A stretch of DNA of 42,092 nt from JBBIGV01 sp037447335. GTDB lineage: Bacteria; Bacteroidota; Ignavibacteria; Ignavibacteriales; Ignavibacteriaceae. The stretch spans positions 1 to 42,092 of the forward strand of contig JBBIGV010000027.1 in NCBI GenBank assembly GCA_037447335.1, read 5' to 3'. Positions 34,048 to 42,092 of this stretch are shown here, one piece after another. The notes beneath the pieces were generated by a model. That model had not been told where the DNA came from, searched no databases, and worked only from the letters and a program-made list of their open reading frames with translations. Positions within the stretch are counted from its first letter, which is position 1; every line of letters starts with the position of its first letter. A program made the translations under genes and the position numbers.

Positions 34048-35175
34048 ATGAAAAAAGCACTAATTAGCGGGATTACCGGACAGGATGGCAGTTATCTTAC
34101 AGAAATTCTTTTAGAAAAAGGATATGAAGTGCACGGCATAATACGCCGCAGCAGTTCTTTTAACACCGGACGGATTGACCACCTGTATAACAATAAAGAA
34201 ATTCTCAATAAAAACCTTTTTCTTCATTACGGCGATCTTGTTGATACCAGCAATCTGAATCGTCTGCTCGAAAAAATTGCGCCTGACGAAATTTATAACC
34301 TTGCTGCACAAAGCCATGTTAAAGTATCGTTTGAAATACCGGATTACACAGCACAGGTTGATGCTCTCGGTACGCTCAGATTTTTAGATGCAATAAGAGA
34401 AGTTGGTTTAAGAAAAGTAAAATTTTATCAGGCTTCCACCAGCGAGCTGTATGGCAAAGTGCAGGAAGTTCCGCAAACTGAAAAAACCCCCTTCTATCCT
34501 CGCTCGCCTTACGGTGTGGCAAAACTCTACGGCTATTGGATCATCGTTAACTACCGCGAAGCTTACAATATATTTGCAAGCAATGGAATATTATTTAATC
34601 ATGAATCGCCAAGAAGGGGTGAAACATTCGTAACAAGAAAAATTACCCGTGCAGCTTCCCGTATATTAATGGGCAAACAGGATGTGCTTCTTCTTGGCAA
34701 TCTTAATGCTAAAAGAGACTGGGGCTATGCACCCGAATACTGCGAAGGTATGTGGAAAATACTTCAGCATAATCAGGCTGACGACTTTGTGCTGGCTACC
34801 GGTGAAACTCATACCGTTCGGGAATTTGCTGAAAAAACTTTCAGCAATGCCGGTGTTGAGATTGAGTGGACAGGAAAAAATGAAAACGAGAAAGGTATTG
34901 TCCGCAGCTTTAATCCGGATAAATCCAGAGATCTTATAGACTATCAAAACAACAAAGGCAGGTTTAATTTTGATCTGAGTACAACTCTTAAAAAAGGAGA
35001 TGTTATTGTTGCTGTTGATCCTAATTATTACCGCCCTACAGAGATTGATTTGTTAATCGGCAATCCTGAAAAAGCAAAGAATATTTTAGGCTGGCAGGCA
35101 AAAACATCTTTTGCGGATTTAGTAAAGCTTATGATAAAATCTGATCTTGAAAAAATTTTGATCCGCGGCTATTAG
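34048..35175 (+). CDS. gmd: GDP-mannose 4,6-dehydratase
   Basis: Gmd makes GDP-4-keto-6-deoxymannose from GDP-mannose. The 375-residue SDR protein begins MKKALISGITGQDGSYL with the GxxGxxG loop (8-14), RRSSSFNTGRIDHLY (33-47), LAAQSHVKVSFE (85-96), the STSELYG segment (130-136), the catalytic YGVAK (Tyr155, Lys159) and FNHESPRRGETFVTRKIT. A TTG at 34030 could add six residues, but the family N-terminus fits the ATG at 34048. It lacks a clear Shine-Dalgarno. It converges on the CHAT gene with 29 bases between stops. Confidence 0.96.
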   Translation: MKKALISGITGQDGSYLTEILLEKGYEVHGIIRRSSSFNTGRIDHLYNNKEILNKNLFLHYGDLVDTSNLNRLLEKIAPDEIYNLAAQSHVKVSFEIPDYTAQVDALGTLRFLDAIREVGLRKVKFYQASTSELYGKVQEVPQTEKTPFYPRSPYGVAKLYGYWIIVNYREAYNIFASNGILFNHESPRRGETFVTRKITRAASRILMGKQDVLLLGNLNAKRDWGYAPEYCEGMWKILQHNQADDFVLATGETHTVREFAEKTFSNAGVEIEWTGKNENEKGIVRSFNPDKSRDLIDYQNNKGRFNFDLSTTLKKGDVIVAVDPNYYRPTEIDLLIGNPEKAKNILGWQAKTSFADLVKLMIKSDLEKILIRGY

Positions 35176-35204
35176 TAATAATATATCTGAAAACAAACTT
35201 GTTA

Positions 35205-38200
35205 CTATTGTACTGGTTTTCGTCTTTGTATATAAAGCATCATTAATAGTGAAGCTATTATTACTCCTGCTAATATAAAAATGATATGAACAGACCTGCC
35301 CGATGCTTTTATTATAACAGTATCCTTATTTCCCGAAAGAATAAATGCACTCCAGTAATAAGGGTTGGGTGAGTGATCATTTATGAAATCTATTTTTGCA
35401 TTTCGGAGTGCATCAGCTTTACTTAAACCACGACTCAGATGCTTGTAAAACAGCGTCATAAGTTTTGAAGTATATTTATCATTTACCTCCCAGAGTGAAA
35501 CCACAACGCTTTTGGCTCCCGCTTCAAAAAAAGCTTTTGTCATTCCGATAATACCTTCAGATTCATCAACATCGCCCATTCCGGAATTACAGGAACTCAG
35601 TACAACAAGATCGCTGTTAAGCTTTAGCTGAACAATTTCAGAAGCTTCAAGAATTCCGTCATTCTCCGCATCATTTACATTTGAGAAAAAAATAACCGGC
35701 TGTTTGTTGAAAAGGTAAGAATGTGTTGAGAGATGAATTATCCTGCTGTTTTCAGAGCTTCTCTTAAAATTTGTTTCCGTAGCATTTGAACCGGTTAATA
35801 CACGGTTTGCAGGAATTATGCTTCCAATCTCATTTATTTCCTCGCCGGAAAATCTCAAAGGCAATAAAGCAAGATTTCTTGGAATACCCGGCGAATCTTC
35901 AAGCAAACCACGGCGCTCAGCAAACTCGTCATTTACAGCGCTGATCATAGGGTCTCCCAAAAGAAGTACATTTTCATTGTTCTTAACAACAGATTTTTGC
36001 TGCTCCAGGAAAACCGCCGGCGATGGTGCGTAAGAAATACTGTATGCATTGATCAGAAATTTCCTTCCGTGGTACCGATATGGACTTTCATCTTCGGTAA
36101 ATTCGGTTACCAGCAACTCAAAGGGAATTGTCATCAATTCTGATGACGGAGATATTATTAGCTTCTTATTCTCAGGAAGGTGTTCCTTAAGAGGTTTAAA
36201 GATTAATTGATATACCTTGTATGATTCCTTTGCATTAAAAGCAAAAAGATCATGATTTATAAACATATTAGTATTGATTATGTCCCTGTCAAATTGTGGT
36301 GATATGCCCGCTATCATTTCCGATATTTCCCTGCCGCTTAAGCCAAGTTTTATAACATTGAATGACTGGCGGGAAACAATAAATGCATAAGTATTACTTT
36401 CATTGGAATAATAAAGAAGCAATATCTCATCGTCAGCAAGTTTTTTTTGCCAATCGCTCAAATTGGGGTGACGGTTCTCGCCAATATATTTTTCAAGTCC
36501 AGGGTTGTTTGTAAAAATTTCCTTCTTTAATAACCTGAGAAGTACTGCTGCCGAATCGGTTTCCTTCTTAGAGTATAAACCTGAGTGTAGTATCCACTCA
36601 TATTCGTATAATTTCTCCGGTGTGTTTTTATCTTTTAATGCTGCAAGTAATTTCAGGTTATTAAGATTTTGCATCATATTTCGAGAGCGCGAACGATCTA
36701 TTATCTCTAAAGCTTTATCATAACTGCCGTTTTTAATGTAAAAATCTGTAAAGGAGTCAAAAACTTCTTTCTTTCCGGAAAAGTAGGAAATCTGGATCTC
36801 ACTCTCGCCGAAAAGAGGTCTTGAAACATCATCTATTAACCTAACTGCCTCCGAATAATGAGAATAAGCAGCTTCATTAAGATTGAAGTGATCATATAAT
36901 TTTGCCAGGTAGAAATGTGCATCAATCATAACATTAAATTCATTTGCTGCTTTTGCAGATTGAAGGGCAGCCTGATAATTATTTTGTGCTTCGCTGAAAT
37001 TATTAAGCATAAAAAATATATCGCCTTCAATTAATCTGATCCTTGCTGATAAATATTCCATTCCCATATTATCGGAAAGACGATCGGCATTTGTTAAATG
37101 TTCACGCGCTGATTCAAATTTATTCTGTTTGATCCTAAGTGATGCAAGGTCAATATAAGCAAGTGTACCGGTTAGATACGAACCTGAATTTTCTGCAAGC
37201 TCAATTGCACTATTGAGATAATTTTCGGCTATGGATAAACTGTCCATCATTAAATATGACAATCCGAGCTTATGATGAACATCTGCAATAAGGAATGGGT
37301 CGCCGGTAGTTTCGGCTGATTGAGCTGCTTTGTTAAAATAGCCCGCAGCATTGGTGTATCTCGAAAGATTATAGTGCAGGCTTCCAATGCCAATGTTTAT
37401 CTCAGCCGTCAGATAAATCTCTTTTATTTTTGAAGAAAGTTCCTGTGCTTTTCTGTAATAATGAAGAGCTTTGCTGTAGTTCGAAAGGTTTGAATAAACA
37501 TCTGCTATTCCGATATAATTCAAAGCCGCTGCTCTTTTATTCTCGCCGGCATAATCAAGCCCCTGTTCAAAATACTCAAGAGCATTTCCGAAATCGAACA
37601 AAACCATATATATCTTACCGATATTTTCCGAGAGAAGTGATAATCTCAGCTTATTCCCCAACATCAAAAACAATCTGAAGCTTTCAGAATAGTTTTGCTT
37701 TGATTCGATCAGGTTATTTGTAAGTGAATATGAAACACCAAGTTCAGAGAGTGCGTGAGCTTTTGTTTCAATATCATTTATTGAGTCTGCAATTGCAGAT
37801 GCCTGGTAAAAATATTCGCGGGCATTTTCAACATCTCCTTTAATATCTTCAATGATCGCGAGATTGATCTTTCCTTTTGCAATGTTACGCCGTTCATTAA
37901 AATGATGTGCAGTTTTAAATCCGGCATTGTATAACCTTTCTGCATTATCGTAATTCCCGGACAGAAAATGCAGTGATCCTTCCGCATAGATAATATCGGT
38001 TAGAAAAGGATTGTCTTCTTTTATTAAGTCTCTGCATTTATTCAGATAATTTAATGATAACTCATACTCACCAAGCCCTCTGTAAATTTTTGCAGAAAGA
38101 AAATAAGCTTCATGCCGGAGCGAATCCCGCATAATGAATTCTGAAATGGAAGCAAGAGCGCTGCGGTATTCAGCGCCAGATTCAAGAATTAAAGCCTCGA

Positions 38201-38657
38201 GATAGAGCATAGAAATACTTTTATCCTTTAACTCATCCAGCCTGCTTTTTAACTGCGGCATCCTGCCGGATGAATTTGCTGAAAAAACAAGCTGATCATA
38301 AACGGGTAAGAAATCAGGAAAAGAATGAATCAGTGCAAAAAGCGAATCAAACATTACATCAAATCTTCCTTCGCGTTTAAGCAAAATTGATTGCAGAAAA
38401 GTATTGCCGTACCCGGCTGGTAATGAGGTGAGAATTGATGATTCTTCTTCGGTGGTTATGATGCTGTTATTAAGATAAAATGCATATGCAGAGATGAGAT
38501 TGTTATTCCAGCCATCTTCAGCAGCCATACTTCGCACGGAAGCTATATCATAGACCGATTTATCATCTTTTACAGACGGCTGATGAATTACTTCCGCAGG
38601 ATGAAAGAGCACGAAGGTAATCAACAGAAAAAGTAATATTAACTTTTGGTTTATCAT
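35205..38657 (-). CDS. membrane-anchored TPR-CHAT (caspase-like) protein
   Basis: The 1150-residue protein has an N-terminal signal/anchor (residues 4-18), about fifteen TPR-like helical repeats (roughly 85-610), a linker (610-740), a C-terminal CHAT domain (about 740-1105) and a transmembrane helix (1123-1143) ending in basic QRRKPVQ. CHAT domains are caspase-related proteases activated by partners. The dyad is intact: LSTHS with His979 and LSSCNSG with Cys1023; the family SLWEVND follows. Topology puts TPRs and protease outside the cytoplasm, if the first segment is a signal peptide. It is the last gene of the sigma/anti-sigma operon, ten bases after its neighbour. The substrate is unknown. 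Confidence 0.9.
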   Translation of the reverse strand: MINQKLILLFLLITFVLFHPAEVIHQPSVKDDKSVYDIASVRSMAAEDGWNNNLISAYAFYLNNSIITTEEESSILTSLPAGYGNTFLQSILLKREGRFDVMFDSLFALIHSFPDFLPVYDQLVFSANSSGRMPQLKSRLDELKDKSISMLYLEALILESGAEYRSALASISEFIMRDSLRHEAYFLSAKIYRGLGEYELSLNYLNKCRDLIKEDNPFLTDIIYAEGSLHFLSGNYDNAERLYNAGFKTAHHFNERRNIAKGKINLAIIEDIKGDVENAREYFYQASAIADSINDIETKAHALSELGVSYSLTNNLIESKQNYSESFRLFLMLGNKLRLSLLSENIGKIYMVLFDFGNALEYFEQGLDYAGENKRAAALNYIGIADVYSNLSNYSKALHYYRKAQELSSKIKEIYLTAEINIGIGSLHYNLSRYTNAAGYFNKAAQSAETTGDPFLIADVHHKLGLSYLMMDSLSIAENYLNSAIELAENSGSYLTGTLAYIDLASLRIKQNKFESAREHLTNADRLSDNMGMEYLSARIRLIEGDIFFMLNNFSEAQNNYQAALQSAKAANEFNVMIDAHFYLAKLYDHFNLNEAAYSHYSEAVRLIDDVSRPLFGESEIQISYFSGKKEVFDSFTDFYIKNGSYDKALEIIDRSRSRNMMQNLNNLKLLAALKDKNTPEKLYEYEWILHSGLYSKKETDSAAVLLRLLKKEIFTNNPGLEKYIGENRHPNLSDWQKKLADDEILLLYYSNESNTYAFIVSRQSFNVIKLGLSGREISEMIAGISPQFDRDIINTNMFINHDLFAFNAKESYKVYQLIFKPLKEHLPENKKLIISPSSELMTIPFELLVTEFTEDESPYRYHGRKFLINAYSISYAPSPAVFLEQQKSVVKNNENVLLLGDPMISAVNDEFAERRGLLEDSPGIPRNLALLPLRFSGEEINEIGSIIPANRVLTGSNATETNFKRSSENSRIIHLSTHSYLFNKQPVIFFSNVNDAENDGILEASEIVQLKLNSDLVVLSSCNSGMGDVDESEGIIGMTKAFFEAGAKSVVVSLWEVNDKYTSKLMTLFYKHLSRGLSKADALRNAKIDFINDHSPNPYYWSAFILSGNKDTVIIKASGRSVHIIFILAGVIIASLLMMLYIQRRKPVQ

Positions 38658-38667
38658 TCAACACATT

Positions 38668-39615
38668 CTACTCCAATTCGGACAGCAGTTTAATTGCTTC
38701 ATTCATTTTACTTCCTTTTTCATCAACCACCTTACGAAGGTAAAACTTAGCCGACTCAATATCGTTGAGCATAAGATATGCTTTTGCAGAATAGTAGTAT
38801 GAATTGTGGTTAATATTCGGATATTTGCCCGAATCATTTTTTAGAACGGCAAGTCCAAACTGTTCAATAGCGAGAGAGACTCTGCCGGTATCAAACGAGG
38901 GAAACAACCCTGCAAAACTTTTACGTGCAGTTTCGAGATATGCAAGTCCAAGTATGTAGTGCGAATAAAAAACCGTTTCATCGGCACTGCTAAGTTCAAT
39001 ATCTTTTTTAAGATATTCGATTGCTTCATCGAACCTGTTATTGTCAAAAGCTTTCAGACTGTTCTGAAATTCGTTTGTTACCCTGCCGCGTGTGATAAAA
39101 AACTCTGAGCGGTCATCAATTGATGCATGCTTATAATGTTCGGGTGTAGTCCACGCAGAGAACAAAAGCAATGCAGCATAAAGGAATCCCGCTATAAGCA
39201 GAGATGCAAAAGCATATCTTTGCACGGGATAAAATTTCCGAAGAGGTTGTTCTGCTTTTACAGGTTCAAATGTTTCAGATATAAAATTTTTCAGCTCCCC
39301 GTATTCTTCATGAAAAACTTTCAGATCTTCAAAACAGGTATGACACTTTCTGATATGATCTTCAATTGCAGGCAGACTTTTGATTATTGATTTATTCTCC
39401 GGTTCAATACCGTTCTTATAGAGGATGTAATCGGTCATTTCCTGATCCGACAGGTGTGAAGCTGATCTTACCGTCTTCTCAATTTTCTTATAATGGTTGT
39501 AATAAGCCTCTGCTTGCTTATCTTCACCTGTAATTGATGCGATCCTGTTCCTGTCTTCTTCGGAAAGGATATCTTTGCTCAGAATCTCGTTTAATATTTC
39601 TATGTTGTTCATCAT
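38668..39615 (-). CDS. transmembrane anti-sigma-like protein with TPR domain
   Basis: The 315-residue protein has a charged N-terminal part with HIRKCHTC (His87, Cys91, Cys94), the HxxxCxxC zinc-finger pattern of zf-HC2 anti-sigma factors. One transmembrane helix follows (about 134-154), then a C-terminal TPR-like domain (about 186-315, FDEAIEYLKKDIELS, YILGLAYLETA). The predicted topology is N-terminus inside, TPR part outside. It lies between an ECF sigma gene (53 bases upstream) and the TPR-CHAT gene, as expected for a membrane anti-sigma factor. The zinc finger lies later (residue 87) than in most anti-sigma factors (often 20-40). Start ATG 39615 or the adjacent ATG 39612. Confidence 0.8.
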   Translation of the reverse strand: MMNNIEILNEILSKDILSEEDRNRIASITGEDKQAEAYYNHYKKIEKTVRSASHLSDQEMTDYILYKNGIEPENKSIIKSLPAIEDHIRKCHTCFEDLKVFHEEYGELKNFISETFEPVKAEQPLRKFYPVQRYAFASLLIAGFLYAALLLFSAWTTPEHYKHASIDDRSEFFITRGRVTNEFQNSLKAFDNNRFDEAIEYLKKDIELSSADETVFYSHYILGLAYLETARKSFAGLFPSFDTGRVSLAIEQFGLAVLKNDSGKYPNINHNSYYYSAKAYLMLNDIESAKFYLRKVVDEKGSKMNEAIKLLSELE

Positions 39616-39656
39616 TGTATATCGTTAAATTCAAACAAATAGTGTAATTGACGTTA

Positions 39657-39668
39657 ATAAAGTGACAG
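39657..39668. repeat. 12-bp inverted repeat, left copy
   Basis: ATAAAGTGACAG here is the exact reverse complement of 40233-40244. The two copies flank the ECF sigma gene. This copy lies in the 53-base gap between sigma and anti-sigma genes and overlaps nothing coding. Confidence 0.6.
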
Positions 39669-40226
39669 TTAAATCATACCCTTTAATTCTTCGATTGTCC
39701 GGTAAAACATTTTCTTAACGGCATCTTCCGATTTATTCATATTCTCGGCTATTTCACTGAATTTGAGGTCTTCCCAGAAGCGCATTTTAAGTATCTTTTG
39801 TTTGTCTTCACTTAAAGTATTAAGAAGTTCCAGAATTTTACCAGCATCAATCATATCGCCGGGGTTTGTTTCCTTCTCTTTAAGATCATACGCTTCATCT
39901 ATGCTGAAAGTGCGCCTCTCTTTATTCTTCTTGTACCAATTAACGAAGTTGAGAAAGAGAACTCTGCGCAGCCAGAATTCAATATTATCTACTCTGTGGT
40001 ATTGTTCTGCAAAAGAGAGGTAAACATTATTTGCAAGGTCTTCAACATCGTCCTTGTTTTGTATTTTACCGTAACGGTATTTTGAGAGGAAGTAAGAATA
40101 AGATATTTTTCTGATATGATCTGAAAGTTTTGAAAAGGAAGGAGAGCTGCCGGCTTTAGCCTCAGCGAATAATGTATCCAGTTCCTCTCTTGAAAAATTC
40201 AGAAAATTTAAATTATTTGTGCTCAA
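39669..40226 (-). CDS. ECF-type RNA polymerase sigma factor
   Basis: The 185-residue protein has sigma region 2 (about 60-100: DDVEDLANNVYLSF, then VDNIEFWLRRVLFLNFVNWY) and region 4 (about 133-182: LSEDKQKILKMRFWEDLKFSEIAENMNKSEDAVKKMFYRTI), the two-domain form of ECF sigma factors. The start is TTG at 40226; an in-frame stop lies a few codons upstream and no Met fits. No Shine-Dalgarno is visible. It is the first gene of an operon with a transmembrane HxxxCxxC protein and a TPR-CHAT protein, and is divergent from a T9SS protein gene 52 bases away, a likely but unproved target. Confidence 0.9.
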   Translation of the reverse strand: MSTNNLNFLNFSREELDTLFAEAKAGSSPSFSKLSDHIRKISYSYFLSKYRYGKIQNKDDVEDLANNVYLSFAEQYHRVDNIEFWLRRVLFLNFVNWYKKNKERRTFSIDEAYDLKEKETNPGDMIDAGKILELLNTLSEDKQKILKMRFWEDLKFSEIAENMNKSEDAVKKMFYRTIEELKGMI

Positions 40227-40232
40227 TAAAGT

Positions 40233-40244
40233 CTGTCACTTTAT
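40233..40244. repeat. 12-bp inverted repeat, right copy
   Basis: CTGTCACTTTAT is the exact reverse complement of 39657-39668. This copy lies just upstream of the sigma gene start, in the 52-base region shared with the divergent T9SS gene, so it could be an operator or part of the sigma promoter. Confidence 0.6.
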
Positions 40245-40278
40245 ATATTAATATCTTACTTATATTATACTTATTATT

Positions 40279-41892
40279 ATGTTTTTTAACAATATGCGCA
40301 AAGTCATCATTCTTACTGTTGTATTACTATCATTCGGGGAAGGGCTCTTTGCCCAGCCGCAGCTTGTCATTACGCCCGATAAAATTGAATATAAAGATGT
40401 TTTTTACCGGCTTGGTGTGGTTTACTTTAAGAACGTGGGAAATCAGCCCCTGATGATTGACAGCCTCAGTTATGAACTTGATTTTTATTTTGTAAGATTT
40501 AACAAACATCCTTACACGCCTTTTTATATTGACCCCGGCGATTCAGTACAGATGGACTGCATACTATCAGGTTTTATGTGGCTTTCAGGCATTGATACAA
40601 CCGACACAATGTATGTTTATAACAACGGTTCAACCGGTGCGCAAAAGCTCGAAATTGAAATTGACCTGGAGCATGGATTTAGTGGCGAGGGAATAATAAA
40701 CGGACAGGTAAAAGATAGTATCGGCGTTATACCCGGAGCAACGGTATACTTTTTCTTTGGCGGAAATTTTGTTATCAGCACTGCACAGACTGATCAGTTC
40801 GGGTTTTACTCTGTTATACTTCCGCCGGGCAATTATTCTGTTGCCGTTGAGAAAGACGGCTACTATACAATGTTCTATGATCAGCAATTTGATCCGTTCA
40901 ATGCAACACTTGTAAGTCTTGATGATGATTCCGTGCGCTCGCTGAATTTTGATATGCTTCCCGAACTTTCAACAGGATTATCTGTGTCGGGCAAAATTAT
41001 TGATTCGCTTTCGGGAACTCCGATTGAAAAAGGTATTGTGATTGTTAGAAGAGGTACCCATACACCAACAAAAATTCCATCATCCAATTACTCTGTTTTA
41101 AGTCAGCAGGGAATTTATACCACTTTTGTTCACAGGGGAGGTAGTTATGACCAGACGAACATACTTGCTGAAGATTATTATTACGTGCAGGGATTTTCAG
41201 ATTACTTCATACCATCTTATTACCAAAGTGATAACATTCCTGCTCCATTCTGGCAAATGGCAGATACGGTGTTGATTGCTTCTGCTGTTATTGATATTGA
41301 TATCAGCCTGCCGAGGGATTCTGCTTATGGTGCGGGAAATGTTTTCGGGAATGTTACCTCCGGCGGTGAATCAATGCTTTCGGATGTGTTAATATATGCT
41401 CAGTCTGTTGACCCATTAAACCCACTCTTCACTTTTGCATTTATGCAGCCAGAGGGAATTTTCAATCTTGGTTTTCTTCCTTACGGTACTTACCGACTTG
41501 TGGCTCAACGAATCGGGCTGGACGATGCATTCAGCGAAACATTTGTTATTGATTCCCTTAATCCGTCTGTTTATAACATTAATCTTAATTTCTTAACCAC
41601 ATCGGTTTATGAAGAAATTGAATTTCCATCCTCGTTTTACCTCTCACAAAACTATCCCAATCCCTTCAATCCAGGCACAGTTATCAGTTGGCAGTCTCCG
41701 GTCGGCAGTCTGCAATCACTAAAAGTTTATGATGTTTTGGGCAGAGAAGTTGCAGCGCTGGTTAATGAATTTAAAGAAGCAGGCAAGCACTCTGTTGAGT
41801 TTGATGCTGCGGGATTGCCAAGCGGAGTTTACTTCTACAGATTAAATGCCGGCAGCTTCTCCGAAACAAAGAAGATGATTTTGCTGAGATAA
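40279..41892 (+). CDS. T9SS-secreted multidomain surface protein
   Basis: The 537-residue frame has a signal peptide (cleavage near LFAQP), an N-terminal beta domain resembling ASH/choice-of-anchor repeats (about 26-130, YFKNVGNQPLMIDSLS), then carboxypeptidase-regulatory-like beta domains (about 138-210, 235-300 and 355-430; INGQVKDSIGVIPGATVYF, SVSGKIIDSLSGTPIEKG). A type A T9SS sorting domain ends it, with LSQNYPNPFNPGTVISW, KVYDVLGREV and LPSGVYFYRL, then KKMILLR. It is therefore exported through the type IX system and attached at the surface. A second ATG at 40294 gives a more typical signal start (MRKVIIL). It is divergent from the sigma operon. Confidence 0.9.
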   Translation: MFFNNMRKVIILTVVLLSFGEGLFAQPQLVITPDKIEYKDVFYRLGVVYFKNVGNQPLMIDSLSYELDFYFVRFNKHPYTPFYIDPGDSVQMDCILSGFMWLSGIDTTDTMYVYNNGSTGAQKLEIEIDLEHGFSGEGIINGQVKDSIGVIPGATVYFFFGGNFVISTAQTDQFGFYSVILPPGNYSVAVEKDGYYTMFYDQQFDPFNATLVSLDDDSVRSLNFDMLPELSTGLSVSGKIIDSLSGTPIEKGIVIVRRGTHTPTKIPSSNYSVLSQQGIYTTFVHRGGSYDQTNILAEDYYYVQGFSDYFIPSYYQSDNIPAPFWQMADTVLIASAVIDIDISLPRDSAYGAGNVFGNVTSGGESMLSDVLIYAQSVDPLNPLFTFAFMQPEGIFNLGFLPYGTYRLVAQRIGLDDAFSETFVIDSLNPSVYNINLNFLTTSVYEEIEFPSSFYLSQNYPNPFNPGTVISWQSPVGSLQSLKVYDVLGREVAALVNEFKEAGKHSVEFDAAGLPSGVYFYRLNAGSFSETKKMILLR

Positions 41893-41911
41893 AGAATTCC
41901 AAACCAAACCA

Positions 41912-41960
41912 CGCAGCACAGATTAAGCGAGGCTATTCGGGTGTCGAAATCTGTGCTGCG
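41912..41960. terminator. hairpin downstream of the T9SS gene, possible terminator
   Basis: CGCAGCACAGATT (41912-41924) is perfectly complementary to AATCTGTGCTGCG (41948-41960), a 13-pair stem with a 23-base loop, 20 bases after the stop at 41892. No T-tract follows on the plus strand, so it may be a rho-type end, an mRNA stabiliser or a repeat element rather than a classical terminator. Confidence 0.5.
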
Positions 41961-42092
41961 GCGGTTATACAGGGTTTAACGAATTGATGCTCCGGTATAT
42001 CCGTCCCTTTAATTTTTAACTTCCACCCCCATTTTTGTTGCACTTTAAAATGCAATTATTTATGTTTGCCCTGTGCAGGATATGCTGAAAAA

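Noticed and set aside
39657..40244. Insertion-sequence ends around the sigma gene
   Set aside because: No transposase, no target-site duplication seen, and the enclosed gene belongs to a coherent operon; kept only as an unexplained inverted repeat.

Overview
The window looks like a chromosome segment of a low-GC bacterium of the Bacteroidota/Chlorobiota/Ignavibacteriota group, most like an Ignavibacteria-type organism. The evidence is a type IX secretion (T9SS) C-terminal sorting domain with the NYPNPFNP signature, a TonB-dependent receptor with an N-terminal carboxypeptidase-regulatory-like domain, a bacterial geranylgeranylglyceryl-phosphate synthase homologue, several promoter-like TAnnTTTG boxes, and weak or absent Shine-Dalgarno sites at many starts. 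No rRNA, tRNA, CRISPR array or insertion sequence was found.

Layout. 500-5073 is a surface/lipoprotein region: a secreted protein of unknown function, three paralogous Gly-rich lipoproteins built from four copies of an unrecognised ~95-residue domain, an outer-membrane barrel, a DUF2203 protein and another lipoprotein. 5262-9190 holds serC and a DUF1015 gene, with a HicAB toxin-antitoxin and an Mrr-type nuclease between them. 9393-11689 has an esterase, an acid phosphatase and two VOC proteins. 12200-15903 is an etfB-etfA-acyl-CoA dehydrogenase operon. 16120-20677 carries a hydrolase with a probable frameshift, a DUF192 protein, a BglII-like restriction-modification pair, a SIS sugar isomerase and a GGGP synthase homologue. 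21029-26013 has an orphan ParA, a TonB-receptor/TPR pair, an ArsC-like protein and a PPK2. 26086-35175 begins with a broken di-haem cytochrome c next to a Wzi-like gene lacking its 5' end, then a nucleotide-sugar/capsule locus (rmlA, rmlC, DegT aminotransferase, second Wzi, fcl, gmd). 35205-41892 contains an ECF sigma factor, a transmembrane anti-sigma-like protein and a giant membrane-anchored TPR-CHAT protease-like protein, divergent from a T9SS-secreted multidomain protein.

The most promising system is the sigma / HxxxCxxC transmembrane TPR / TPR-CHAT operon (35205-40226). The predicted topology puts an intact His-Cys CHAT dyad on the same (periplasmic) side as the TPR part of the putative anti-sigma factor. 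This suggests a caspase-like, proteolysis-gated envelope signalling module, and a perfect 12-bp inverted repeat flanks the sigma gene.

A second theme is gene damage. Three genes carry apparent single-base losses in or beside short homopolymers (near 3913-3917, 16167-16170 and 26338-26340), and one junction (26705-26724) has removed the 5' ends of two divergent genes. These are either real decay or assembly/consensus error, and the sequence alone cannot say which.
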